This document shows positions 1 through 8,961 of a stretch of 32,623 nucleotides of DNA, in pieces. Each line of letters opens with the position of its first letter. Position 1 is the first letter of the stretch. This DNA comes from an uncultured Flavobacteriales bacterium (lineage in GTDB: Bacteria > Bacteroidota > Bacteroidia > Palsa-965), in assembly GCA_903873905.1 (NCBI GenBank), contig CAIQQJ010000136.1, positions 1 to 32,623 of the forward strand, written 5' to 3'. Both the position numbers and the translations under genes were made by a program. The notes below the pieces were generated by a model. The model was not told the origin of the DNA, ran no database searches, and saw nothing but the letters and a program-made list of their open reading frames with translations.

Positions 1-320
1 CCATCGATGGAATTACTTGGCGTTTGACCAGGCTCTAATATTGTCACGCCTTGATTCTCGTCTAAAATATAAAATTGAATATTTGAATCATTCCGCGTTA
101 TTTTTCCTCCTTTTTTTATGTCTAATAACTGTAGCAAAGATGCTATACCAAGCCCTAATCCAATATTTCTGGTTGTTAGATTTTCTGAAAGTGATAATCC
201 TACTGTTGCAAGTAGTCCTAATGACATTCTTGTATAAGGATCAATCTTATTTTCAAGCGTTTTAATCCCAGCATATGACACAATACTGGAGCTAGTTATT
301 GTTAATTGGTTCTTTTTCAT
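1..320 (-). CDS. Hypothetical protein, N-terminal part (cut by window edge)
   Basis: An open frame on the minus strand runs from an ATG at 318-320 without a stop to base 1, giving about 106 residues. It begins MKKNQLTITSSSIVSYAGIK. A moderately hydrophobic stretch follows (about residues 35-70, rich in GLG and LL), then a charged KKGGK segment and a region ending in EPGQTPSN. There is no classical signal peptide: the N-terminus is polar rather than hydrophobic. I do not recognise the family. The frame is supported by its length without stops and by composition. A competing plus-strand frame over 17-265 reads as low-complexity hydrophobic sequence and is probably its shadow. It is divergent from the gene at 486, with about 165 bases between them. 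Confidence 0.6.
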   Translation of the reverse strand, partial: MKKNQLTITSSSIVSYAGIKTLENKIDPYTRMSLGLLATVGLSLSENLTTRNIGLGLGIASLLQLLDIKKGGKITRNDSNIQFYILDENQGVTILEPGQTPSNSID

Positions 321-485
321 TTTCTTTTTATGAAATGTTAATCAATTTTTATTCCACTTCAATCTATCTGACATATTGTCATTTGTCTAAAAGCTGACTG
401 TTAAGACTTAATTTATCTTTACTGTCTTTGTAATATTGGGCATAACAATCATATAACCTCGGCCAATTTTTAAATCAGTTATTTT

Positions 486-845
486 ATGAAAAATGAAAAT
501 CTTTTAGTACTTGATAAATGGATCGAAAGTTTTAATTCAAAAGATTTGGACACTCTTCTTTCACTTTACAATAACAACGCTGAACATTTCAGTCCCAAAC
601 TGAAAACTAGAAAACCGGAAACAAATGGATTGATAAAAGGGAAAGATCAATTACGAGATTGGTGGAAAGATGCATTTGAAAGATTGCCCAAATTGCACTA
701 CCAACCCAATTATTCCATTGCGGATGATAAAAGTGTTTTTGTGGAATATGTCAGAACAGTTCCTGGCGAAGACAATTTAATTGTTGGTGAAGTTCTGTTT
801 TTTGAAAACGGTTTGATCGTTAGGTCGAAAGTTTTTCATTCCTGA
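486..845 (+). CDS. SnoaL/NTF2-like small protein
   Basis: A 119-residue protein with the layout of the SnoaL-like branch of the NTF2 fold. An N-terminal helix contains LDKWIESFNSKDLDTLLSLY (the usual 'W...fn..D.d.l..ly...a' opening), followed by GLIKGKDQLRDWWKDAFERL and then a beta-sheet half ending GEVLFFENGLIVRSKVFH, which matches the strand-turn-strand ending of these cone-shaped domains. The family includes polyketide cyclases, isomerases and many ligand-binding proteins of unknown role, so no substrate can be named. There is no signal peptide, so it is probably cytoplasmic. It stands alone, with a gene on the opposite strand on either side. The first ATG is used; no Shine-Dalgarno sequence is seen. 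Confidence 0.75.
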   Translation: MKNENLLVLDKWIESFNSKDLDTLLSLYNNNAEHFSPKLKTRKPETNGLIKGKDQLRDWWKDAFERLPKLHYQPNYSIADDKSVFVEYVRTVPGEDNLIVGEVLFFENGLIVRSKVFHS

Positions 846-902
846 ATCTGGTATCGGATGCCTCCGCTGCGAAAATTGATTTATTTTTTTGAAAACAAAA
901 AA

Positions 903-929
903 CGGAACCATCTAATTTTGAAGGTTCCG
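903..929 (-). terminator. Hairpin with minus-strand T tract
   Basis: CGGAACC (903-909) and GGTTCCG (923-929) form a 7-bp stem with a 13-base loop. Read on the minus strand the stem is followed by a TTTTTTG run. It lies behind the stronger hairpin at 957-994 and may be a back-up terminator for the Kelch gene. Confidence 0.5.
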
Positions 930-956
930 AAAATGGATGAAACTTACATACAATTA

Positions 957-994
957 AAAGCCCCATATAATTAAGAACAATTATATGGGGCTTT
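957..994. terminator. Long perfect hairpin between convergent genes
   Basis: A perfect 16-bp inverted repeat (957-972 with 979-994, six-base loop) built on AAAGCCCC/GGGGCTTT. It sits 15 bases past the stop of the minus-strand Kelch gene and about 110 bases past the SnoaL-like gene. Short T runs follow on both strands, so it can end transcription in both directions. Confidence 0.8.
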
Positions 995-1009
995 CTTAAA
1001 AAAGAACAA

Positions 1010-2200
1010 TTATTTCGTAATCACCAATTTACTATTATAAACTTGTTTGTTCGAAATAACGCTAATGACATAAACACCTTCAGCAAAATTTCCCAAATCA
1101 ACTTGCAAAGAAGAAGATCCAGTAAGGGCTTTTTCACCAGCTGAATAAACCATTTTACCATCTAAAGTGTAAATGTTTACATCGTAATTCTGGTTGCCGC
1201 CTTCCAAATTAATGAAAACCACATCTTTTGCTGGGTTGGGAAATAAATTCACATTTACATTCTCAATTTCCTGAATACCCACATTAATGTCCAAGCGATA
1301 ATTTGTGTTCTGATAAGCATTATCAGTTCCACCAATTACATTAATACCTCCATTTATGGTACATGCTTTTGTTTCACCAATTAAAACGGGCAAAGCAGTT
1401 CCTGTACTCCAAATTCCATTGGTAGTATTGTATATTTCCACGTTATTATAGAAAGGGCCAGAGTTATTACTGTAGCTGTTTTTTCCTCCTATCGTATAAA
1501 TACTAGTATTGTGAATAGTACATGCAAATTGGTTGCGTGGTGTGGTCATTGTTGCACCTGCACTCCAGGTAGTTAATGCCGGATCATAAATCTGTACATT
1601 TCCTATCACTGAACCGCCATCATATCCACCCACCAAATAAATTTTTCCATTTGGAGCTGTAACAGCTCCTTCCATTTCAACACCAACTGGAATAGGAGTT
1701 CCAGCTGTCCAAGTATCAGAACTTGGATGATAAATTTGAGTTAAGGTCAATCCACCCTCACCACCAAAAACAAAAATATCTCCATTCGGTGCTGTAGCTG
1801 CTGCACTTTCCCAAACTGGTGTTGGAATTGGAGCAAGAGTTGTCCAAGAGTTTGTTGTTACATTATATTTATAACAAGAGGTAATCGTGCCACTCAAATC
1901 TACGCCTGAAAAACTATAGATCATTGAATCTAGGCCTAATGCCGAAGCAAAACCGCGACTGACTGTTGGTAAGGGTGCGCCTGCACTCCAAGAATTACTT
2001 GCTTGATCGTAGATCTCTAGGCTGGAAAAAGTATTGGTTAAATCATACCCACCCCAAACATATACTTTGCCATTTGGATGTGCAATCGCCGCATGTTGAC
2101 CGCGACCTGTTAGCATAGATGCCATTGTATTCCACTGTGAAAAAGCACTGAAACAAAAAACTAAATTGAATAGCGCAGTAACGAGTAATGATTTTTTCAT
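1010..2200 (-). CDS. Kelch-repeat secreted protein with T9SS sorting domain
   Basis: A 396-residue exported protein. The start is placed at 2200 because MKKSLLVTALFNLVFCFSAF opens a clear signal peptide; an in-frame ATG 39 bases upstream would put charged residues in front of it. Residues about 25-300 hold five or six Kelch-type blades, recognisable from repeated NGKVYVWGGYD, NGDIFVFGGEG and NGKIYLVGGYD strands followed by 'iYdp....W..g..lp', which predicts a beta-propeller. Residues about 318-396 (NLFPNPAKD to KLVITK) are a type A T9SS C-terminal domain, so the protein should cross the outer membrane by T9SS and be released or anchored at the surface. The ligand is unknown; Kelch propellers here may bind glycans or proteins. 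Transcribed alone, with terminators at 957-994 and 903-929. Confidence 0.88.
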   Translation of the reverse strand: MKKSLLVTALFNLVFCFSAFSQWNTMASMLTGRGQHAAIAHPNGKVYVWGGYDLTNTFSSLEIYDQASNSWSAGAPLPTVSRGFASALGLDSMIYSFSGVDLSGTITSCYKYNVTTNSWTTLAPIPTPVWESAAATAPNGDIFVFGGEGGLTLTQIYHPSSDTWTAGTPIPVGVEMEGAVTAPNGKIYLVGGYDGGSVIGNVQIYDPALTTWSAGATMTTPRNQFACTIHNTSIYTIGGKNSYSNNSGPFYNNVEIYNTTNGIWSTGTALPVLIGETKACTINGGINVIGGTDNAYQNTNYRLDINVGIQEIENVNVNLFPNPAKDVVFINLEGGNQNYDVNIYTLDGKMVYSAGEKALTGSSSLQVDLGNFAEGVYVISVISNKQVYNSKLVITK

Positions 2201-2467
2201 TTTTCTTGTTTTTAAGGGTTTTGCCAAAGGAACATCCATTGGTTAAATAACAAAATGATTTCGGCGACAAAGAAGCGTGATTTGTCTCACTTCTGCAAGG
2301 TTTTGTCTAAAATTCCATCACAAATTTTGGAACCAAATATTGGAACCAATAGAATATCATACAATTTTTATTATTCCTTTCAATGGTATGAAATATGCGT
2401 ACTATTACATTTTCCTCACAACTATTGCCCATTCTTTCTATCCTTTTCGTAAAATCATTTCTATACT

Positions 2468-4651
2468 ATGAACGCATTTTCCAATAGAAATAATTTATGG
2501 ATTGCGATCTTCATTCTATTGGCAGGAATACTACTCACTGCAAGCTCGGCGCATTATGTAGAAGGCGAAATAGAATCAAAAAGCAAATTAGAATATAGTT
2601 CGCTTTGCAACGCAATCAAAACGAAAATTTCCACTCGCCTTCACGAACACGCCTTGTTATTGCGACTCACCGCATCCTTTCTAAATAACAACGAAAATGT
2701 CACAAGAAATGATTGGAAACTTTTTATTGCCAATAGTAAAATAGATAAAAATTTACCGGGCATTTTGGGTGTTGGTTTTTCATTAATAATTCCCAAAAAT
2801 CAATTACAAAATCATATTACAAGTATTAGAAATGAAGGTTTCCCGACTTATAATGTGAAGCCTGATAATGATCGAGCCATATACACCTCGATTATTTATC
2901 TCGAACCATTTAACGATAAAAATAAACGAGCCTTTGGTTATGATATGTTTTCCGAACCTGTACGGCGAAAAGCAATGGAGCAATCGAGAGACAACGACAT
3001 TGCCGCAATATCAGGAAAGGTTGCGCTTGTACAGGAAACGCAGAAAGATATCCAAGCCGGAGCATTAATGTATGTCCCTGTTTACAAAAGAAATTTCTCG
3101 ACCAACACCATTGACGAACGCAGAGCTGCCATTATTGGATGGGTTTATAGTCCCTATCGTTTGAACGATTTAATGGAAGGCATTTTAGGTCGTTGGAATG
3201 TTGGCCATTTAGAAAATACTTCATTGCTTATTTATGATGACTCCGTTTCAAATCAATCCCTTTTGTTCAACAGTCAAAAAGCAGACTTATACCAAAAGAA
3301 TGATTCGACTTCCGATAAAATGAATTCCACACTTGAATTTAACGGCAAGAAATGGATCATCTGTTTTAGTCAACCGAAGAATGCAAATTTATTTCTTCAA
3401 GGTAAAGTTCTCCTTTTAATAATTTGCGGTTTGATAATAAGCGTATTGCTTTCCCTTTTGGTTCATTTATTATTAAATCTAAAAGGTAGAGCACAAAAGA
3501 TAGCAGAAAACTTAACCTTTGAATTAAAAGAGCGTTCAGAGCAACATCAAGATTTATCGAAACTTCTTGAATCAATTATTGATCATGTTCCTGGACTTTT
3601 ATTTTATAAAGACAAAGAAAATAGATTCGTTTATGTAAATAAATTCATTGCACTTGCACATAGCAAAGAAAAGGCAGAATTAGTAGGGAAAAATATTAGT
3701 GAATTCTATCCAGAGGAAGTAGCACAGAAATATTTCTTGGATGACTTATCGGTAATCAATTCAGGCATTGCAAAATTGAACATAGAAGAACCATGGGAAA
3801 CGGAGAGCGTATCCAAATGGCTTAACACCAACAAAATTCCATTTGTCAATTCAAACGGAGAAACCATTGGAATAATTGGGATTTCAATGGATATCACGGA
3901 ACGCAAAATTGCAGAGGAGATCATAAAAAAACAGAATCAAGATCTATTAAAACTCAATGAAGATAAAGACCGATTTATTTTTATTCTGGCACACGACATA
4001 AAAGGTCCTTTCAACAATGTCATTAGCATGCTTGACTTTTCAATTGAAAACATTCACAATTCCAATTTGAATGACATTGAAAAACAATTGAATATGGCAA
4101 GTGTTGCTGCAATGAAAGTCCATGCTTTATTGGAAGACATTCTAATTTGGATAAAATCCCAATCCGACAAATTTCCGATTGTGCCGCAGGAAATTAATTT
4201 TGGAAATATATTTGCTGAATTAATTGAAAATACAAAGTTAAGCGCTGCAAATAAAAACATTACCATCAATTATTCTGCAGAGGACAAAACAAGTATTCGT
4301 GCAGATAAAAACATGATCATTACCATTATTAGAAACCTTGTTGCCAACGCAATTAAATTCACCAATGCAGGTGGGGAAATCTTTCTTTCAGCGGAAATGA
4401 AATTTACAGAAATTATTATTACTGTTTCAGATAATGGAGTTGGAATTACACCCAATCGATTAATTGATTTATTTTCCATTACAAAAATCACAACAACACC
4501 TGGCACCAACAATGAGAAAGGAACAGGATTGGGTTTATTGATCTGCAAAGAGCTTGTAGAAAAACATGGTGGAAAAATATGGGCAGAAAGTGAAATTGGA
4601 AAAGGCACAAGTTTTAAATTTTCAATTCCAATATCAAATAACCAAGAATAA
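2468..4651 (+). CDS. CHASE-PAS hybrid membrane sensor histidine kinase
   Basis: A 727-residue membrane sensor kinase. Transmembrane helix 1 lies at about 10-28. A periplasmic CHASE-type sensor follows (about 40-300), with the family pattern of a long helix and then the 'LPGILGVGFS ... YTSIIYLEP' core and the 'ISGKVALVQET' strand. Transmembrane helix 2 is at about 313-337. A PAS domain spans about 363-480 (DHVPGLLFYKDKENRFVYVN to GISMDITERK). The HisKA segment carries the likely phospho-accepting His509 in FILAHDIKGPFNN. The ATPase domain has the N box around Asn623/Asn627, DNGVGI (655-660) and GTGLGL (685-690), so it looks active. There is no receiver domain and no response regulator next to it, so the partner is elsewhere. 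CHASE domains in other systems sense small molecules such as cytokinins, but the ligand here cannot be read from the sequence. Confidence 0.9.
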   Translation: MNAFSNRNNLWIAIFILLAGILLTASSAHYVEGEIESKSKLEYSSLCNAIKTKISTRLHEHALLLRLTASFLNNNENVTRNDWKLFIANSKIDKNLPGILGVGFSLIIPKNQLQNHITSIRNEGFPTYNVKPDNDRAIYTSIIYLEPFNDKNKRAFGYDMFSEPVRRKAMEQSRDNDIAAISGKVALVQETQKDIQAGALMYVPVYKRNFSTNTIDERRAAIIGWVYSPYRLNDLMEGILGRWNVGHLENTSLLIYDDSVSNQSLLFNSQKADLYQKNDSTSDKMNSTLEFNGKKWIICFSQPKNANLFLQGKVLLLIICGLIISVLLSLLVHLLLNLKGRAQKIAENLTFELKERSEQHQDLSKLLESIIDHVPGLLFYKDKENRFVYVNKFIALAHSKEKAELVGKNISEFYPEEVAQKYFLDDLSVINSGIAKLNIEEPWETESVSKWLNTNKIPFVNSNGETIGIIGISMDITERKIAEEIIKKQNQDLLKLNEDKDRFIFILAHDIKGPFNNVISMLDFSIENIHNSNLNDIEKQLNMASVAAMKVHALLEDILIWIKSQSDKFPIVPQEINFGNIFAELIENTKLSAANKNITINYSAEDKTSIRADKNMIITIIRNLVANAIKFTNAGGEIFLSAEMKFTEIIITVSDNGVGITPNRLIDLFSITKITTTPGTNNEKGTGLGLLICKELVEKHGGKIWAESEIGKGTSFKFSIPISNNQE

Positions 4652-4985
4652 AACAAAACGTTTTAATTTGTCAGGTAAGAAGTCAAAACTTTCTGACCAA
4701 AACTTCAATTGATAATTTCTTGGGTTTTATAAAGCAAACAGTATTTGTTATGCTTGAATGAGAATGAGGAAAGGACTGAAGCAAGAGTCCCCAAATTACT
4801 TATTGGTAGGTCGACAATAATAGTGATTGAAGGCCATTCCACTTGCAAAGAGCTTAAAAAGAAATTGTTTGAGTTTCATTCAGCTTTTGAAATCCTCCAA
4901 TTTATCATGCATCGTAATGATCTTTCTCAAGGTCTTTTGCTTCTTAATGTTTTAATCTTGTTCTACAAATTTAAAACACAAAAAC
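4652..4985. other. Intergenic region without a supported gene
   Basis: 334 bases between the histidine kinase and the phasin-like gene. A 92-codon plus-strand frame (4745-5023) overlaps the next gene by 38 bases and has no recognisable motif, so I do not call it. TAATCTTG close to 4955 is one mismatch from the Bacteroidota -7 consensus but has no TTTG at the proper distance. No convincing terminator was found behind the kinase. Confidence 0.5.
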
Positions 4986-5678
4986 ATGAACACGACAAAA
5001 ACCACTTACGAAGCATTGAATGAAAATGCAAAAACGATGGAAACATTATTCGGCAACACAAATGTTGCGATAAAGGAATTGTATAAAAAACAAATGGATT
5101 CGGTTACCGACTTCTATACCCATTTCCTCAAAACAAGTTTAGGAAACGGCAACCCTTGGAATTTAAACAGAAAGTTTATCAACTTGTATTTTGAAAAGGA
5201 TTGGTCCAAATGGTTTTTGAATTCATTTTCAAATTTCTCTGGGAATAATTCTCAGGCCTCTTTTCTTTCGGAGATTGACAAAACAATGAAACAGGTTATT
5301 GACCTTAACCAAAACTTACTTTCCTCTTTTACAGGAGGAACACTAGGCAAGGGATTCAATTGGGTTGCAATGAGTGAGAAATACAAGGAAACATTGGTTG
5401 ACCAAATTGAAGCCTCGAAAAAAATTCTTGACACCACCTCCAATGCGTTTAAAAAGCAACTTGAATCCTCCATTGAAATCAACATTAAAGCAACTGAAGA
5501 AATAAGCAACCAGTATAATCTGGTATTGAAACAGAATCAGAAATTGTGGAGTGATATTTTAAAAACATACCACGTTCCACATAACGGAGCGTACACAACA
5601 AATAAAGAATCGCATTCGCATGAAAATATGAAGCCAATGAAAATCTCAGATCATGAATTGCAGCATCGGAAATCCTGA
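4986..5678 (+). CDS. Phasin-like helical protein
   Basis: A 230-residue protein with no signal peptide or membrane segment. It is predicted to be almost entirely helical: long amphipathic stretches such as NVAIKELYKKQMDSVTDFY, then EASKKILDTTSNAFKKQLES and IKATEEISNQYNLVLKQNQ, ending in a polar, His-rich tail. This architecture (hydrophobic-to-amphipathic helices with Lys, Gln and Asn, 'f...q......e.....k...') is like phasins, which coat polyhydroxyalkanoate granules, and like the small helical proteins annotated near them. No PHA synthase lies in the window, so the role is inferred from shape alone. Alternatives are a general coiled-coil or surface-coating protein. The small secreted gene at 5718 follows 39 bases later and may be co-transcribed. 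Confidence 0.6.
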   Translation: MNTTKTTYEALNENAKTMETLFGNTNVAIKELYKKQMDSVTDFYTHFLKTSLGNGNPWNLNRKFINLYFEKDWSKWFLNSFSNFSGNNSQASFLSEIDKTMKQVIDLNQNLLSSFTGGTLGKGFNWVAMSEKYKETLVDQIEASKKILDTTSNAFKKQLESSIEINIKATEEISNQYNLVLKQNQKLWSDILKTYHVPHNGAYTTNKESHSHENMKPMKISDHELQHRKS

Positions 5679-5717
5679 ACAGCGATTTAATACTGATATC
5701 GGCAAAAAATCATTCCT

Positions 5718-6068
5718 ATGAACAAACTCTTGCAGCGGTTTTCAGTGGTGGGCATTATCGCCATTTCAGTTCCATTGTCATTGTCATGGTCGAGTAAATG
5801 TCAATACCATAATCAGAAAGCAGCGGGGACTGGAACTTTTCAGGTAATTTCTCGAAAAGAAGCTTCAGATACATTTTCAGGAAAATACATGGACAGTTTA
5901 CGCGTTGTAATTCAAAAAAAGCGTGACAAGGAAAAGGAAGTGGTGATTCAGATTTCTCCTGAAACAACTGTGAGGATATTACCACAACAAGAAATTTCCA
6001 AACTTCATTTTATTCCGATTGAAGGATTTGTATTTGTTGACAGAACGATAAAACGAACTAATCAATAG
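5718..6068 (+). CDS. Small secreted protein of unknown function
   Basis: A 116-residue protein starting MNKLLQRFSVVGIIAISVPL. The basic start and hydrophobic core look like a signal peptide or a single N-terminal anchor ending near residue 23. No lipobox is evident; the Cys at residue 28 is not in the right context. The rest is polar with alternating strands (RVVIQKKRDKEKEVVIQISP, then TTVRILPQQEISKLHFIPIE), suggesting a small beta-rich periplasmic domain. I do not recognise a family. It lies 39 bases behind the phasin-like gene in the same direction and is the last plus-strand gene before the four minus-strand paralogues. Confidence 0.6.
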   Translation: MNKLLQRFSVVGIIAISVPLSLSWSSKCQYHNQKAAGTGTFQVISRKEASDTFSGKYMDSLRVVIQKKRDKEKEVVIQISPETTVRILPQQEISKLHFIPIEGFVFVDRTIKRTNQ

Positions 6069-6214
6069 CATCGGAAATGGATAAGGTTTCCCTATCAGTC
6101 TGAAGATTGGGATTTCATGGCGCGATTTGACCGTAATTATTTTTATTTAAAAAAACACATTTCGAATTGAATTGAAACCTTGTAGTGAATGATTAACCTT
6201 TCAAATAAAAAAAA

Positions 6215-6240
6215 CGGGAGATTATTCATCTCCCGCTTTT
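6215..6240. terminator. Terminator of gene A, shared hairpin type
   Basis: CGGGAGAT (6215-6222), loop TATTC, ATCTCCCG (6228-6235). A run of eight T follows on the minus strand and CTTTTT on the plus strand, so it can serve both gene A and the convergent gene at 5718. The same stem and loop recur behind genes B and C (8962-8982 and 11936-11966). Confidence 0.85.
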
Positions 6241-6259
6241 TAATTTCAATAATTAAAAT

Positions 6260-8659
6260 TTATTTCTGAACTGAAATCTTCTGTATTTTCTGTTCACCAT
6301 TAGCAATGATGCGCAAGAAGTACAATCCTGAAGATTGTGTATCAAGACTAATCTGTTTTTCAAAACCGGAATGAACGTTATTCTCAATTGAAGAATAAAC
6401 AACTCGTCCTTGCATATCCGTTACCTCCATTGTAAGATCACCAACGTTTGCATCAACTGCAATGGTGAATGTTCCATTATTAGGATTTGGAAAAATGTTG
6501 ATTCCATTTGACAAGGTTTGATCAACAAGTCCAGTACAAAAATTCACAGTAATTACAACTGTTGCAACTGAAGAACATCCATTTGCATCTGTATAATTGT
6601 AGGTTGCAGTTTGTGCTCCAACTCCTGCTAATGAAGGTGTAAATGAAGATGACGTTACACCAGGTCCGCTCCATGTTCCTGAAATCGGTGTTCCTGTCAA
6701 TGAAATTGCTCCATCGTTAAAACATGCTGTTGTGATAGAAGCCGTTGCTGTAACAACTGGAAATGGATTTACAGCTACCGTAGTTGTTGCTGTATTGGTG
6801 CAATTATTTGCATCAGTTCCTGTTACAGTATAGGTAGCTGTAGAAACAGGTACAAAAGAAATGCCATCCGATACACCACTCGACCATGAATAATATATTG
6901 CACCGCTACCAGTCAAGATTACGGATGCCCCTGTGCAAACTCCTGCCGCCGTTGAATTGGCAACAACTGTTGGAAGTGAATGCAATGTTATTGTAATTGT
7001 AGCAGTATTGACACAACCCGCAGCGCTTGTTCCTGTTACAGTATATGTTAATGTTGAAAGGGGAACAAATGAAACTGCATTGATAACACCACCAGACCAT
7101 GCATAAGTTGCAGCACCGCTTCCTGTAAGCGTTACACTGCTACCAGCACAAACAGAGGTTGTTGTTGCATTGGCAACAACTGTTGGAAGTGGATTCACTG
7201 TTACTGTTGTTGTTGCTGTATTGATACAACCATTAGCACCTGTACCTGTAAGTGTGTATGTTATTGTTGAAACAGGAACAAAAGAAACGGCATTCGTTAC
7301 GCCACCGGACCATGCATAAGTTGTTGCTCCGCTTCCTGTAAGTGTTACACTGCCACCTGCACAAACAGCTGCTGCAGTAGAATTCGCAACAACCGCTGGA
7401 AGTGGATTAACTGTTACCGTTGTTGTTGCCGTATTGGTACAACCATTAGCACCTGTTCCTGTTACTGTGTAGGTCAATGTTGAAAGCGGAACAAAAGAAA
7501 CTGCATTCGTTACACCACCAGACCATGTATACGATGTTGCACCACCACCTGTGAGTATGACGCTTGTTCCAGCGCATACTGTTGCTGCAGTGCTGTTGGC
7601 TGTAACTGCTGGTGATGCATTAATTGAAAGTGAAAGTGTTGTTGGTGAACTTGTACCGCATGGGAATGTTGCAGTAACCGAAATATTTCCAGCAGTACTT
7701 CCAGCAGTAATATTGATTGCTGTTGTTCCTTGCCCTGAATTAATTGTTGACCCCACTGGAACTGTCCATGTATAGGAAGTTGCTCCAACTAAACTTGCGA
7801 TCGAATAATTACCGGAACCATTTGCACAAATTGTTGCACTGCCTGTTATTGCTCCGGGATTACTAACGCCATTGATAGGTGTAATAACCACTTGTCCATT
7901 TCCAGTTTGATATCCTTGTGTATGTGTAACTGCTGTTGCTCCAACATCAGCATAATTACTACCGCCACCACCGCCACCAATAAATCCGCCGCCGCCGCCA
8001 AAATAACCACCACCACCACCGCCACCGCCACCTGACCAACCTTGACCAGAACCACCAAGTCCCAAGGAACCATCAATTGCATTTGGTTGGCTCCAAGTAG
8101 ATCCAATTCCTCCAATACCACCACTGACTTGTGTTCCGCCTGTTCCACCTGGATATCCGTTCCAAGTAGCACCAGTACCTCCAGTTAATGTTCCACCAGC
8201 ACCTCCATTAGCAGTAGGACCAGTAAAGCCACCGCCACCACCACCACCTGCAACAAAAATTCTGTTTGCTAATGCATAAGGAGTAATTCTAATATCTGAT
8301 GCGCCTCCACCAGTTCCAGCTTCTTGTCCTGCACCAGCAATTGTTCCTCCACCTCCATTAAAGCCACCTGTTCCGCAAGTGGCACAATTAAATCCAACCC
8401 CACCTACATAAATATCTAATACTTGACCCGGTGTAACTGCAATAGTCCCCTGAACTCTTCCTCCATTACCACCAACAGATGCATTCACACCATCTCCTCC
8501 TTTTGCACCCATAACATCAACTGTTATGGAGGTTACACAAACAGGAACAGTGTACGTTTGAACCCCTCCGGTATAAGTAAATGTTACTGGCTGTGCAGAA
8601 AGAGAAACACTCGCACTTGCGAGAAATATCACGAAAATATTTTTGTAAAGTTTCTTCAT
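6260..8659 (-). CDS. Paralogue A: glycine-rich, Ig-like repeat T9SS surface protein
   Basis: A 799-residue exported protein. The signal peptide is MKKLYKNIFVIFLASASVSL plus SAQ. Residues about 24-265 form a glycine-rich domain opening FTYTGGVQTYTVP, with GGGASDIR at 118-124 and polyglycine runs near 139-144 and 210-233, closing GNGQVVITP. Residues 266-350 are a PKD-like domain (GATSYTWTVPVGSTINSGQG). Four Ig-like repeats of 71 residues follow (351-634), each with a Cys pair (VCAG and GC.NTA) that could form a disulphide. A variant repeat (635-708, LTGTPISGTWSGPGV) precedes the T9SS type A domain (about 711-799, FPNPNNG at 723). The likely role is a surface adhesin or matrix protein; the ligand is unknown. 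It has its own promoter (8798-8830) and terminator (6215-6240) and is therefore probably monocistronic. Confidence 0.9.
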   Translation of the reverse strand: MKKLYKNIFVIFLASASVSLSAQPVTFTYTGGVQTYTVPVCVTSITVDVMGAKGGDGVNASVGGNGGRVQGTIAVTPGQVLDIYVGGVGFNCATCGTGGFNGGGGTIAGAGQEAGTGGGASDIRITPYALANRIFVAGGGGGGGFTGPTANGGAGGTLTGGTGATWNGYPGGTGGTQVSGGIGGIGSTWSQPNAIDGSLGLGGSGQGWSGGGGGGGGGYFGGGGGFIGGGGGGSNYADVGATAVTHTQGYQTGNGQVVITPINGVSNPGAITGSATICANGSGNYSIASLVGATSYTWTVPVGSTINSGQGTTAINITAGSTAGNISVTATFPCGTSSPTTLSLSINASPAVTANSTAATVCAGTSVILTGGGATSYTWSGGVTNAVSFVPLSTLTYTVTGTGANGCTNTATTTVTVNPLPAVVANSTAAAVCAGGSVTLTGSGATTYAWSGGVTNAVSFVPVSTITYTLTGTGANGCINTATTTVTVNPLPTVVANATTTSVCAGSSVTLTGSGAATYAWSGGVINAVSFVPLSTLTYTVTGTSAAGCVNTATITITLHSLPTVVANSTAAGVCTGASVILTGSGAIYYSWSSGVSDGISFVPVSTATYTVTGTDANNCTNTATTTVAVNPFPVVTATASITTACFNDGAISLTGTPISGTWSGPGVTSSSFTPSLAGVGAQTATYNYTDANGCSSVATVVITVNFCTGLVDQTLSNGINIFPNPNNGTFTIAVDANVGDLTMEVTDMQGRVVYSSIENNVHSGFEKQISLDTQSSGLYFLRIIANGEQKIQKISVQK
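6758..7609 (-). repeat. Four tandem 213-bp Ig-like repeats in gene A
   Basis: Four units of 71 codons in phase with the frame, each ending in a variant of TVTVNPLP. The first three are of the [12 protein letters not shown] type and the last is of the SSGVSDGISFVP type. The DNA is similar enough within the gene and with genes B-D for recombination or assembly collapse to be possible. Confidence 0.85.
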
Positions 8660-8731
8660 TTTTAAATCGTGTTTAGTTTTTATTTTTAATAATAACAGAG
8701 TGTAAAAAAAACCTCAACAGTAATAAACATA

Positions 8732-8764
8732 ATTCTCAAAAACCAACAATTGAATTTTGAGAAT
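8732..8764 (-). promoter_or_regulatory. Hairpin in the leader of gene A
   Basis: A perfect 10-bp inverted repeat, ATTCTCAAAA (8732-8741) and TTTTGAGAAT (8755-8764), with a 13-base loop, in the 5' leader between the promoter at 8798 and the start at 8659. No T tract follows on the minus strand, so it does not look like an attenuator; it could stabilise the mRNA or bind a regulator. The rest of 8660-8961 holds only the promoter and AT-rich sequence. Confidence 0.6.
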
Positions 8765-8797
8765 GGGTCATGAAAATTACAATTAGTATTTGCTCTG

Positions 8798-8830
8798 CTA
8801 ATGTAAATCAAAAAAGGGATAAAATACAAA
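8798..8830 (-). promoter_or_regulatory. Promoter of gene A (Bacteroidota type)
   Basis: On the minus strand, TTTG (8827-8830) and TACATTAG (8798-8805), 21 bases apart. TACATTAG is one mismatch from TAnnTTTG. Genes B and C carry the identical TACATTAG, and B also carries the flanking GGATTTG, so the element is conserved among the paralogues. It predicts a leader of about 130 bases. Confidence 0.65.
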
Positions 8831-8961
8831 TCCAAAAATTTAGGCTTGAGTCATGAGTTGAGAAAATGAAAAAAAAACCTTGATTTTGATGGGTTTCTAA
8901 AGATAATTTGAAAAAATCTTTAAGTGCAAACTTTTGTTAAACAGTTCTTGGTAAAAAAAAA

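Noticed and set aside
17-265. Plus-strand open frame of 82 codons
   Set aside because: Opposite a longer minus-strand frame with better composition; the translation is low-complexity hydrophobic sequence without motif.
2327-2349. Two TTGGAACCAA copies 13 bases apart
   Set aside because: Too short and isolated in AT-rich sequence to assign a function.
4745-5023. Plus-strand open frame of 92 codons before the phasin-like gene
   Set aside because: Overlaps the next gene, has no recognisable motif and no convincing start signal.
7846-8172. Open frames antisense to or out of phase with the glycine-rich regions (also near 10864-11134, 13819-14525 and 16739-17086)
   Set aside because: GGN codons read in other frames give stop-free Pro-, Val-, Ala- or Thr-rich sequence; these are shadows of genes A-D.
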